Positions 1-7,941 of a DNA stretch of 17,793 nucleotides are shown here, piece after piece; position 1 is the stretch's first letter; each line of letters starts with the position of its first letter. The notes under the pieces are model-generated. The model had not been told where the DNA came from and searched no databases. It worked only from the letters and a program-made list of their open reading frames with translations. The stretch spans positions 1-17,793 of the forward strand of contig JAPEVF010000923.1 of the NCBI GenBank assembly GCA_029747585.1, written 5' to 3'. Source of the DNA: Pleurotus djamor (Eukaryota; Basidiomycota; Agaricomycetes; Agaricales; Pleurotaceae). The translations under genes and the position numbers were made by a program.

Positions 1-535
1 CCCAGTCTATCAAACTCTCCGGTGAATCCTTTTGTTGACCTCCTGTTCGCCCAAAAGGACCCTAATCGAAATCCCCTATCGTGACCGGACGACTTCAGTC
101 CCTTTTCCATCGAAATCAAGCCCCCGATGACGTACTCTGTGCTTGGGGTGCTCTCTCACTCTCATAGCTAAGCTACACCTGCGAGAGTTGGCCGAAAAGG
201 AGGTGGTATGAGATCGGGGCGCTCAACAAAACATTGCCGACGAATGTTTCTGTGTCTCAAGCTTCCTTATCGTGGGAACTAAGGCTCTCACAATCAGCAG
301 CTTGTAAGCTTAAACTTCGAACACGACCTTGGTCGTCAATCGATAATCCCTAACGCCTTCGAACTCCCGCTCCCACAACGTCAACTCGAATCAACATCAT
401 CTATACATTATTGCTCAGAGCTTTATTTGTCTCGCTATCGCCATGATCACAATCAAACGATACCCGTTGACAGGACTGTGACTGAATGATGCGCGCAGCG
501 CCGTGGGCGAAAGGCTTCCCATACTTTTCATCGTC
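1..535. other. Intergenic region upstream of membrane protein gene A, no gene recognised
   Basis: I see no long reading frame, domain or RNA gene here. Short open frames exist but none has recognisable protein character. The stretch may hold the 3' flank of a gene outside the window plus the distal promoter of gene A. Only the last ~100 bases before the gene show any similarity to the region upstream of paralogue B. Confidence 0.5.
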
Positions 536-538
536 TAC

Positions 539-553
539 ATGTATATATACACC
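539..553 (+). promoter_or_regulatory. TATA-like core promoter of membrane protein gene A
   Basis: A palindromic TGTATATATACA lies about 30-40 bases before the ATG at 582. Such a sequence this close to the start is compatible with a TATA box and a very short 5' leader. The 11 bases before the ATG (GAGAAACCCCA) are identical in paralogue B, which supports the choice of start in both genes. Promoter function is inferred from position only. Confidence 0.4.
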
Positions 554-581
554 CGTCCTGGATCTATGTCGAGAAACCCCA

Positions 582-2088
582 ATGAACCCTTTACTCGATC
601 AGGTCCTCGCTGGCTACAAACAATATTACAATACCCAGTATGCTCAAAGTTGGTATTTCTCTTCTGGTGTCGGTCAGAGATAAGTACTGACTTCGTTGCC
701 AACAGTATCGTCCTTGGCATTTCTGACTTGGGAGTACCTTACCACCTTATCTGAAGAGGTCAGGGCTTGAAACGGTGGTATCGTATCCATTCATCTCGGC
801 TGACTGTTCGTCATGACCAGATTGAATTATTCTGGGTAGGCACTTGATCCCTCTATCAACTGAAAGTGACTCAAATATTTCAGACGGGGCGCTGGAATAC
901 CCCAACCCGTATCCTCTTCTTCATTGTGTGTAGTTCACTGCTCTTGCCCTCACCTACAAACCACATCTGACTTCTCGTTAGAACAGGTACCAAGTCTTCG
1001 CCTGGCAGATCTTTCACACATTTGGTCAGTTGCAACCGCGCCGCCGTGGATATTTCTGACAGCCTCCGAGGCGTATTTACTCCTACTCGAACGCACAAAG
1101 TGAGTCGTCAACGTCAACGTCCCCTACAACAAAGCTTCTGACAGCTAGTTCCCAACCTAGTTGTATGTCCCGCCCTTCCTTGACTTCGAAGTCGGTTGAC
1201 CTGTATTGTTGTCGACTGGTGTTCATCTTTTCACGGTTAGCTGTCCGTACCCTTCACTCCTTCTTCGCGGTAATTGCACGCCTGATCACTTTCCTTGAAG
1301 GTCAAGCATGGGTACATTACATCGTTGGGATCTCCGGTCAGTCGTCCTTTATCTACATTCAATCCCTGCTCATAGTCTCGTTCTTGTATCTAGCCCTTAT
1401 GGTCGTTTTTTCTGTCAATTTGATCCTCTCGCTTCGGATCTTTGGCTTGTATGGCCGCGCGCGGTGGGTCGCCATCCTTCTTGGAATAATGCTCCCAGCG
1501 ACCATCACTGTTCAATCCTACGTTCTCGCACGATTCTCCCCCGACTTCATCTCAATTCCACTGCCATTCTCAAAGAATATTGTCCCTTGCAACCCAAGTT
1601 CAACGGAGCACCTCTACCTCGCTCTGTAGGTTGTATCTCGAGTAGTGATCCTTCGCACTCATCTCAGAACTCCCAGGATTCCGGGGCTTGTGTTTGATAC
1701 CCTTGTGCTGACACTCGCACTTGTCCGTGGGTTGATACATATCCAGAGGCAGCGAGTGGTAGGCTTCAGGGGATCGAACATTGTTCGTGTCCTGACCAGG
1801 GACTCAGCCTCCTACTTCTTGGTGTACGCCCTCATGATCATCTTCCTCTGGCTGCTTTCTCAACTAAGACCCAGTATTTTGCTCATTTACACCTCGTTGA
1901 TCATCTCTTGGGTCAAGTCGCCGGTGCATTCACTTTTTCCTGAGCTTCCTTCGACCATACCATATTAATCATTTCGTTATCAGGGTGTCGAAGCGTTCGC
2001 TACCTTCGGATATGGCTTGGCTACGATATCTGTCGCGGGCTCTCGTATGCTGTTCAACTTGAAGCGAGAAAGCACGTCCTCTATGTAG
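582..2088 (+). CDS. DUF6533-type multi-pass membrane protein, paralogue A (about 11-12 exons)
   Basis: Function is unknown; DUF6533 proteins are Agaricomycete integral membrane proteins with about seven helices. Exons supported by GT-AG sites and by agreement with paralogue B are 582-648, 706-758, 821-835, 884-925, 982-1024, 1071-1099, 1301-1336, 1394-1625, 1677-1923 and 1984-2088. Joined, they give the family hallmarks: FLTWEYLTTLSEE-IELFW (the usual YDYLLTLxxEVxLxW block), then TRILFFI-NRYQVF. Later come LILSLRIFGLYGRARW (the usual LRxYALY), long hydrophobic stretches, and a C-terminal SRMLFNLKRE resembling the family's xRLxLNLR ending. The start is the first ATG giving an N-terminus matching paralogue B (MNPLLDQ versus MASILDE). 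The exon between about 1161 and 1235 does not keep frame under the obvious splice sites. Several donors are weak (GTCAGG, GTGTAG). Either an exon is mis-modelled or the gene carries a frame lesion. Confidence 0.72.
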
Positions 2089-2558
2089 ACTCCAGCGCTC
2101 GTGTGTCTGCGATTTGCTCAGCCGTCCCCCATTTATCGAGATATCTACCTTTGTTTCTTCTCTGAGTATTCTTGAGAACTCGTCCTCATATCATGATTAT
2201 CTTCTTTCCGATCCCAAATCCTCGCAACGTTCGCATCTTGAGCCGAATTCTACAGCATGACTTTCTGCTCTGGTGTTTCTTACGGTGACGGAAGTCAATA
2301 TCACCTTTGATGATCGACCACGGCGCCGTATGATGATGGTAACATCGCCTGACACAGGTTTCCTTACTGTGGGAACCTTCCTTCCCACATTCAGTATTGG
2401 ACAGGCTCAACCAAACGCAAGCATGGTTGCTTCAAGCTGGTTTCTTGGACGCTACTCTCAGGCCGCCGACCTCCTCACTGCTCTCAGAGCCACCCTCGGA
2501 CTTGCTTCTACCGATTCTTAAGCTTCTTTGTCGGGCGCGAGATCATTTTCGGAATCAT
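2089..2558. other. 3' flank of gene A, intergenic, no convincing gene
   Basis: This is the downstream flank of gene A up to the retroelement target site. A stretch near 2130-2150 (CCCATTTATCGAG) resembles the flank of paralogue B near 9522-9534, so the duplication included some 3' sequence. An 82-residue open frame at 2273-2521 has no recognisable features and no introns or context, so I do not call it a gene. Confidence 0.45.
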
Positions 2559-2563
2559 GAATC
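2559..2563. repeat. Target site duplication of Copia element 1, left copy (GAATC)
   Basis: GAATC directly precedes the TGTCGAC start of the left LTR and recurs directly after the CAACA end of the right LTR at 7810-7814. Five base pairs is the normal duplication length for Ty1/Copia integrases. This fixes both element ends and shows the element sits at its original insertion site. Confidence 0.92.
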
Positions 2564-2683
2564 TGTCGACATGAAGTGTCGGACATGCTTACGTACTCGT
2601 AGGATACATCCTCAGTGTGCGTCGGCGCTTGCTTCCTTAGCTTGCACCGTACGTTCACTGAGAGTAGCGGTTACCAGTCAACA
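2564..2683 (+). repeat. 5' LTR of Copia element 1 (120 bp)
   Basis: Begins TGTCGAC and ends GTCAACA, giving short terminal inverted repeats with the TG...CA ends typical of LTRs. No TATA box is evident. At 120 bp it is very short for a Copia LTR and lacks 105 bp present in the 3' LTR. Its last 44 bases are the intron-less version of the downstream LTR module. It should act as the promoter of the genomic RNA. Confidence 0.93.
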
Positions 2684-2698
2684 GGTTATGGGCCCCGC
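2684..2698 (+). promoter_or_regulatory. Primer binding site, complementary to initiator-Met tRNA anticodon arm
   Basis: GGTTATGGGCCCCGC begins at the first base after the LTR. Its reverse complement, GCGGGGCCCATAACC, reads as the anticodon stem-loop of eukaryotic initiator Met tRNA, with the CAT anticodon inside. It is not complementary to a tRNA 3' acceptor end, which would start TGG. This is the half-tRNA priming arrangement known from Drosophila copia, in which tRNA-iMet cleaved in the anticodon region primes minus-strand synthesis. The match to tRNA-iMet is from memory of the conserved arm. Confidence 0.8.
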
Positions 2699-2751
2699 AT
2701 AACTCTGTGAAACAACACGCGCAAGTTCACCAAACATCGGGAACACCTCCT

Positions 2752-2849
2752 CCTGCGATACGCCATAGGCGATACATATTCTTTGCGAACTTTCCTGCGA
2801 TACGCCAAAGGCGATATTCTGCAGCACACGCGATACGCCATAGGCGACA
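2752..2849 (+). repeat. Three hairpin repeats in the retroelement leader
   Basis: The unit GCGATACGCCATAGGCGA occurs at about 2755-2772, 2797-2814 (one change: CAAAGG) and 2830-2847. Each carries a CGCC/GGCG inverted repeat around a 3-base loop. They are spaced about 42 and 33 bases apart, inside the untranslated leader between the primer site and the gag ATG. Position suggests a role in RNA dimerisation, packaging, translation control or transcription-factor binding; none can be proved from sequence. Confidence 0.75.
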
Positions 2850-2898
2850 CTTTCACCTTCCATAATAATTCCGATTAACGCGCATACATCCGCCAAAA

Positions 2899-5800
2899 AT
2901 GGCTCCTAGCACGAGATCTACCTCAGCCGACAGCGGCGAAGGTTCTAGCTCGGCACCCCAACCAATGCCTCAACTTGTCGCCTCCGATATCACAAATCCA
3001 TCCGTTCGGGAATACACCATCAAAAATGATATGTGGCCGAACGACAAACGCCTCGATCTGCGAAGAGATAACTGGGTGAGCTGGTCGAAAGAAATCGCTC
3101 TCGCTCTAAACATGGCAATTCTGCCTGCAAAACGTTATCTCGACAACTCCCAACGAATCCCCGACTCGAACACAGAACCTAGGGCGTACGAAAATTACCT
3201 CAATAACAACACGACCATCGCATCTTTTATCAAGTTCAATTGCTCGGAGGTCGAGCAAAACTTCCTTGCAAAGCACGGAAAGGAGAAAGCTAGCGAGGTA
3301 TGGGTGGCCCTCAAAGAGCGGCATACGAATCGGGGAACACTTCATCGTGTGCTACTGCAAGACAAGCTGATGAATATGAGGTTCTCAACGGAGCCGGGGG
3401 CTGATATAGAACAGGAGTGGTATGAGATCAAGGAAGTCCACCGACAAATCTGTGAGATGGGCCCAATGTCCAACCTCGACTTCCTTATGGTTGCTGCCAT
3501 GTCCGCCAGCCGTGGTGTCCCCGCAATCCGAGACTTCATAGTGAATGGTGTCAACAACACTGGTATCCCTTTTGGCGAAGAGGAGCTTGACAAACGTATT
3601 CGCATGCACAATCAGCTCGAACGCGAAAATATTGCCCTCTACTCGAAAACATCCGCCCCCGCCTCTGGTTCGTCACAACACAAACCACCTCCTTCGTCTC
3701 ACCAGCGCCGAAAATGCAAGAATTGTAACCTTAACAACCACACGATCGAGTTCTGTGTTAGACCGGGGGGTGGTATGGCTGGGAAATCTATTGAAGAGAG
3801 CTTCGCGGCTCGTCAGAGCAAGAAACGAAAACGTGACGATACCGCTGCAATTGCCGCTACGACACCCGCAGTCCCACCTCCGCCTGCTCAAGTCTCAAAC
3901 CCGTCGATTCTCAAGCACGGGGGCAACGAGTATCTGCTTGATCCAAACACACGACAAGCGTTCCTGCTGCATGAAAACAATGGGCCTCTCCCGCTCAGTG
4001 ATTCTCCGAACCCCTTTGCTGGAATCGCTCACATGGAAGAGTACTCAGCCTGGTTGCTAACGACGGACTCTCTGTCTGCCTCCTGTGACTGGAAAACACA
4101 TTCGCTGAATCGGCCCACGACCCACATTGCTGCCTTTGCTCCTGACTTTACCCAGCGTCGACGACCAGTCGATTTGTCTCATCTGCCTTTCTACCTTGAT
4201 AGTGGGGCCTCGACGCACATATCCCCGGAACGAGGCGACTTCTTCGAACTCTACCCAATCCCTCCTCGAAGAGTACAAGGCGTCGGAGGTACAGCTATCT
4301 TTGCGACTGGCATTGGGAAGATCAAACTCTTGCTTGGCCGTGGCTGCTCGATCACTCTAGAGAATGTGCTATTTATTCCAAACTCGACTGTTCGTTTGCT
4401 CTCAATCTCCGCACTTATCAGCCGCCTGCGCTGCCGAGTCACCTTTGAAAGCTCGCATGTGTCCCTCTATGGCTCCTCGGGGGCTCTCATGGCATCTGGA
4501 TGCCTGACCGAGCGCAATCTATACAAGCTCAACTGCTCGTCAGCCCGTACGGAACATTCCGCCTTTTACTCAGCCCCGGCTACCCAAGAGACTTGGCATT
4601 ACCGCTTGGGCCATGCCCACCATGAAGCAGTGCGAGAAATGGTCAACGGGAACCTTGCCGAAGGTATGCCCTCTTCCCTCCCCTGCGACATCTCCAAATG
4701 TGAATTCTGCATCCGTGCCAAACAGACTCTCGAGACCGTCCCTCGCGAACGCGAACATGGACGTGCTAGACGCAGATTGGACACAGTGTGGGTGGATTTG
4801 ACAGGGCCGGAGGACGTGGCTTCGGCGCAGGGAAACCTTTACCTTATGCACATCATCGATGATTTCTCTCGTTACTCGTGGACTGTTCCTCTGAAACATA
4901 AATCGGACGCGTTACCTAAACTTCAAATCTGGCACGCTATCGCAAGTCAAGAAGTGGGATACTCAGTCGGTCTCTTCAGGACCGATAATGGTGAATTAAA
5001 GTCCAAAGCAATGGAAGACTTCTGCAACTCCATAGGTGCTCGGCATGATCTCTCTGCTCCATACACATCGGCACACATAGGTTCAGTTGAAAGGCATCAT
5101 CGTACAGTGATGGAGAAAGGCCGCGCCATGCGATTGCAGTGCAACCTGCCCCCGAATCGGTGGGAAGAATTCTGCATGACTGCGTGCTATCTGATACGAC
5201 GAACATATTCCTCCACAATCAAAATGACACCCTACGAAGCTTGGTTTGGAAGGAAGCCGAACCTCTCTCATTTGCGAGAAATTGGTTGTCGAGCATTTGT
5301 CCTCATCCAAGACAAACATAATCCAAAAATCTACGCCCGTTCCATTGAATGTGTCCTCGTGGGTTACTCACACACTGCCAAAGCTTACAGGTGCTACGAC
5401 CCTGTTGGACGGCGCATTTTGGAATCGTTTAATGTGCGCTTCATAGAACGGAAAGACATGGTCTCTGTGTCGACGCCAACTGAGCCTAACCCAGGACCTG
5501 TCTCCCCTGTACCACCCTCTCCAAGCAGAATCACAGCACCTTCATCACCTTCACCCTGCCCGTCCCCTATGCCACGCCGATCCTCACGAACTCGTTACCC
5601 AACAGAGAAGGCTGCTAATGCCGAAAATGTCCCATGGGAGAGTCATCTTCAAAGAGCTAAGTTAAAGACGAAGCGCAAGGAAGAAAACAGAGCCGAACGA
5701 GCCTTCTTAGCGGAAATTCAAGGCTATATTAATGACCCTTCATCACTGTTCGCCCATGGTGCTCAAGCCTCGCTCGCTGAACGTCACTCTACCCATATTC

Positions 5801-7485
5801 TTGATTCCATCCATCCGAAAGAAACTGCGACCCTTCCAGCCGTGGAGTCGGCGTTCTCCTTGTGTCAGCCCAATAGTGAACTTGAGGACCTCCTGGCTCC
5901 GGATCCCACGTATGAAGAAGCCCGACTGTCGCCAGAATGGCTGAAATGGAAAGAAGCTGTCATGGATGAGAAGGGGAGCTTGATCGAGAGGGATGTCTTT
6001 GAATACGTGCGCCGCGAGGATGTTCCAAAGGACAGAAGAGTCCTCAAAGGGAAACTCGTTTTACATCGAAAACGGAACGAACGCGGGGAGGTCGTGAGAT
6101 ACAAGGCGAGATATGTGGCGAAAGGCTTCCAACAGATTTTCGGTAAAGATTACCATGACACAACATCGCCGACTGCCCGTCCTGAAAGCATTCGAACACT
6201 GCTACATATTGCAGCCGCAAATGACTGGGACATACAACAAATTGACGTCAAAACTGCTTTTCTGTACGGTGAACTTCCCGAGGACGAGCAAATTTACATT
6301 GAACAAATCAAGGACTTTGACGATCCGGATCACCCTGCTGCGGACTGGGTCTGGCGATTAAAGCGAGGTCTATATGGCCTGAAACAGGCAGGACGTGTGT
6401 GGAACAAGACGATGAACGGTAATATGACAAGTTGGGGCTGTGAACGCTTGCCTTCGGATGCATGTGTATATTACCGCAAACGAGACAACGACAAGGTAGC
6501 TGCGGCAGTGCATGTAGACGATTTCATGGCAATGGGAAGCAGCAAAGAGGCAACGGAGGCTTTGAAGGACGACATGAAGGGGGTATGGACTATCTCTGAA
6601 CTTGGGGATATTCACTTCTGTCTAGGAATTGCTATCCGACGAGATCGGCCACGTCGAACAATCCATCTGTCTCAAACAGCCCTCATCGAAAAGCTTGCGT
6701 CTGTGGCCGAGATACCCCTCAATTCTGCTCCTACCAGCACTCCCATGTCAGCTCGCGTAAAATTGGCTAGACCCTCCGTCGACGAAAAGATATCCGCATC
6801 CGAGGCGATGAAACTCTCGAGGCTACCATACAGACAAGTGGTGGGAATACTACTATACATTGCCTGCATGACTCGCCCGGACGTCGCCTACACTGCCTCT
6901 CGACTTGCCCAATACCTTGACTGTTACCGTCTCGAGCACTGGAATGCAGCTGTTCAAGCCGTTCGCTACCTTATCACCACACGACATATGGAGTTGACTC
7001 TGGGCGGCCAGAATCCCATTTCCCTTCGTGGGTTCTCGGATTCCTCCTGGGCCGACTGCACAGACACGCGACGCTCGAACATGGGCTACTGCTTCACATT
7101 AGGATCCGGGGTAATCTCTTGGTGTGCGAAGAAACAAAAACTGGTCACCTGCTCAACAACAGACGCGGAATATGTTGCCATGAATGAGGCCTGTCGGGAA
7201 GGCGTGTGGTTACGACACCTACTCAGTGGAGTCGACTATGCACCTATTGGCCCCACACAAATTCTAGGTGACAATAACGGTGCTCTGGCACTCTCAAAAG
7301 ATGCCGTCTACCATTCGAGGTCAAAACACATTGACGTGCGCTATCACTACATTCGGGAACAGGTCGATGACGACGTAATCGTCGTCGAGAGGGTTAATAC
7401 CAAGGATAACCTTGCCGACCTATTCACCAAACCACTCGACCGAGGTCCATTTGAAACCTTCAGACGTCTATTGGGCGTCTCATGA
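2899..7485 (+). CDS. Gag-Pol polyprotein of Copia element 1 (intact, 1528 aa)
   Basis: This single ORF encodes the whole replication machinery of the element: capsid, protease, integrase and reverse transcriptase/RNase H. The Gag domain (about residues 30-260, UBN2-like, with AxxVWxxLKERH) is followed by a CCHC zinc knuckle CKNCNLNNHTIEFC at about 273-286. The aspartic protease motif LDSGAS has its Asp near 434. Integrase has an HHCC zinc module starting at His 567 and a DDE triad near Asp 633, Asp 696 and Glu 731. A Pro/Ser-rich linker follows. Reverse transcriptase has QIDVKTAFLYGEL near 1114-1126 and the catalytic box HVDD at 1205-1208. RNase H has FSDSSWAD near 1379-1386 and the C-terminal KHIDVRYHYIRE. 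Two usual motifs vary: HVDD replaces YVDD and SAHIGSVER replaces PQQNGxxER; catalytic acids are kept. There is no stop or frameshift between Gag and Pol. The start ATG has a good context (AAAATGG). Confidence 0.97.
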   Translation: MAPSTRSTSADSGEGSSSAPQPMPQLVASDITNPSVREYTIKNDMWPNDKRLDLRRDNWVSWSKEIALALNMAILPAKRYLDNSQRIPDSNTEPRAYENYLNNNTTIASFIKFNCSEVEQNFLAKHGKEKASEVWVALKERHTNRGTLHRVLLQDKLMNMRFSTEPGADIEQEWYEIKEVHRQICEMGPMSNLDFLMVAAMSASRGVPAIRDFIVNGVNNTGIPFGEEELDKRIRMHNQLERENIALYSKTSAPASGSSQHKPPPSSHQRRKCKNCNLNNHTIEFCVRPGGGMAGKSIEESFAARQSKKRKRDDTAAIAATTPAVPPPPAQVSNPSILKHGGNEYLLDPNTRQAFLLHENNGPLPLSDSPNPFAGIAHMEEYSAWLLTTDSLSASCDWKTHSLNRPTTHIAAFAPDFTQRRRPVDLSHLPFYLDSGASTHISPERGDFFELYPIPPRRVQGVGGTAIFATGIGKIKLLLGRGCSITLENVLFIPNSTVRLLSISALISRLRCRVTFESSHVSLYGSSGALMASGCLTERNLYKLNCSSARTEHSAFYSAPATQETWHYRLGHAHHEAVREMVNGNLAEGMPSSLPCDISKCEFCIRAKQTLETVPREREHGRARRRLDTVWVDLTGPEDVASAQGNLYLMHIIDDFSRYSWTVPLKHKSDALPKLQIWHAIASQEVGYSVGLFRTDNGELKSKAMEDFCNSIGARHDLSAPYTSAHIGSVERHHRTVMEKGRAMRLQCNLPPNRWEEFCMTACYLIRRTYSSTIKMTPYEAWFGRKPNLSHLREIGCRAFVLIQDKHNPKIYARSIECVLVGYSHTAKAYRCYDPVGRRILESFNVRFIERKDMVSVSTPTEPNPGPVSPVPPSPSRITAPSSPSPCPSPMPRRSSRTRYPTEKAANAENVPWESHLQRAKLKTKRKEENRAERAFLAEIQGYINDPSSLFAHGAQASLAERHSTHILDSIHPKETATLPAVESAFSLCQPNSELEDLLAPDPTYEEARLSPEWLKWKEAVMDEKGSLIERDVFEYVRREDVPKDRRVLKGKLVLHRKRNERGEVVRYKARYVAKGFQQIFGKDYHDTTSPTARPESIRTLLHIAAANDWDIQQIDVKTAFLYGELPEDEQIYIEQIKDFDDPDHPAADWVWRLKRGLYGLKQAGRVWNKTMNGNMTSWGCERLPSDACVYYRKRDNDKVAAAVHVDDFMAMGSSKEATEALKDDMKGVWTISELGDIHFCLGIAIRRDRPRRTIHLSQTALIEKLASVAEIPLNSAPTSTPMSARVKLARPSVDEKISASEAMKLSRLPYRQVVGILLYIACMTRPDVAYTASRLAQYLDCYRLEHWNAAVQAVRYLITTRHMELTLGGQNPISLRGFSDSSWADCTDTRRSNMGYCFTLGSGVISWCAKKQKLVTCSTTDAEYVAMNEACREGVWLRHLLSGVDYAPIGPTQILGDNNGALALSKDAVYHSRSKHIDVRYHYIREQVDDDVIVVERVNTKDNLADLFTKPLDRGPFETFRRLLGVS

Positions 7486-7575
7486 AATCACCTTCTCATT
7501 TTTCCATTTCCTTATTCTACTATCACTACACTCCTAGAGGCTAGCTCTATATGATTCATTCGTACGTATCACATT

Positions 7576-7583
7576 GAGGGGGG
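7576..7583 (+). promoter_or_regulatory. Polypurine tract of Copia element 1
   Basis: GAGGGGGG ends one base before the 3' LTR starts at 7585. An RNase H-resistant purine run at this point is the standard plus-strand primer of LTR retroelements. Confidence 0.85.
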
Positions 7584-7584
7584 C

Positions 7585-7809
7585 TGTCGACATGAAGTGT
7601 CGGACATGCTTACGTACTCGTAGGATACATCCTCAGTGTGCGTCGGCGCTTGCTTCCTTAGCTTGCACCGTACGTTCACTGAGGTAAGGATCAGTTCCCT
7701 ATTCCCTTTCATACCCTAGCTGACTCTGTATCTAGAGTAGCGGTTACCAGGTATGAATACACTTAGCTTGCACCGTACGTTCACTGAGAGTAGCGGTTAC
7801 CAGTCAACA
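7585..7809 (+). repeat. 3' LTR of Copia element 1 (225 bp, internally duplicated)
   Basis: The first 99 bases (7585-7683) are identical to the 5' LTR. Then come a 52-bp intron-like segment (7684-7735), the 15-bp block AGTAGCGGTTACCAG (7736-7750), a unique stretch GTATGAATACACTTA (7751-7765), and a second copy of GCTTGCACCG...CACTGAG joined directly to the same 15-bp block and the TCAACA end. The two GCTTGCACCG starts are exactly 105 bp apart (7661 and 7766), which equals the length difference to the 5' LTR. The end is confirmed by GAATC at 7810. Confidence 0.93.
7684..7735 (+). other. Intron-like segment inside the 3' LTR (52 bp)
   Basis: It starts GTAAGG, ends TATCTAG and carries AGCTGACTC about 15 bases before the end, as a basidiomycete spliceosomal intron would; 52 bp is a typical intron length in this window. 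The same flanks occur joined without it at 7766-7803 and in the 5' LTR, exactly as after splicing. Because AG occurs at both borders the deletion point has a two-base ambiguity, but one solution fits GT-AG perfectly. Confidence 0.65.
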
Positions 7810-7814
7810 GAATC
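7810..7814. repeat. Target site duplication of Copia element 1, right copy (GAATC)
   Basis: Identical to 2559-2563 and directly adjacent to the 3' LTR end. Confidence 0.92.
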
Positions 7815-7941
7815 AAGTCATGTTCTTGTTCCATGACAGTACCGTGAATGATACACCTATGATACGCGCCGTCGTCAAACTTAAACCTTCATTCACTTTA
7901 TAAGCTCCATGGCTGTCCCCGAACTACGCTGAGAAACCCCA
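7815..7941 (+). promoter_or_regulatory. Promoter region of membrane protein paralogue B
   Basis: About 127 bases between the retroelement and the start codon. A TTTATAAG TATA-like motif lies near 7896-7903, roughly 40 bases before the ATG. The leader GAGAAACCCCA before the ATG matches gene A. The insertion of element 1 removed gene B from its original upstream context, so its distal promoter may now be displaced by 5.2 kb. Confidence 0.45.

Larger units (their letters stand above)
2564..7809 (+). mobile_element. Complete Ty1/Copia LTR retrotransposon (element 1)
   Basis: The element has, in order: 5' LTR 2564-2683, primer binding site 2684-2698, leader with three hairpin repeats, single gag-pol ORF 2899-7485, polypurine tract 7576-7583 and 3' LTR 7585-7809. 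It is flanked by the 5-bp duplication GAATC. Domain order GAG-PR-IN-RT-RNaseH defines Ty1/Copia. All 120 bases of the left LTR are found unchanged in the right LTR, and the ORF is uninterrupted, so the insertion is recent and may be active. It lies between the two DUF6533 paralogues, in their transcriptional orientation. The LTRs differ in length by 105 bp because of the unusual 3' LTR structure described separately. Confidence 0.95.

Noticed and set aside
2273..2521. 82-codon sense frame downstream of gene A
   Set aside because: No family, no conservation with the equivalent flank of paralogue B, composition uninformative.
2752..2849. Three regularly spaced identical repeats that could suggest a CRISPR-like array
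   Set aside because: They lie in a eukaryotic retroelement leader, are only ~18 bp, number three, and the spacers are of unequal length. There are no cas genes.
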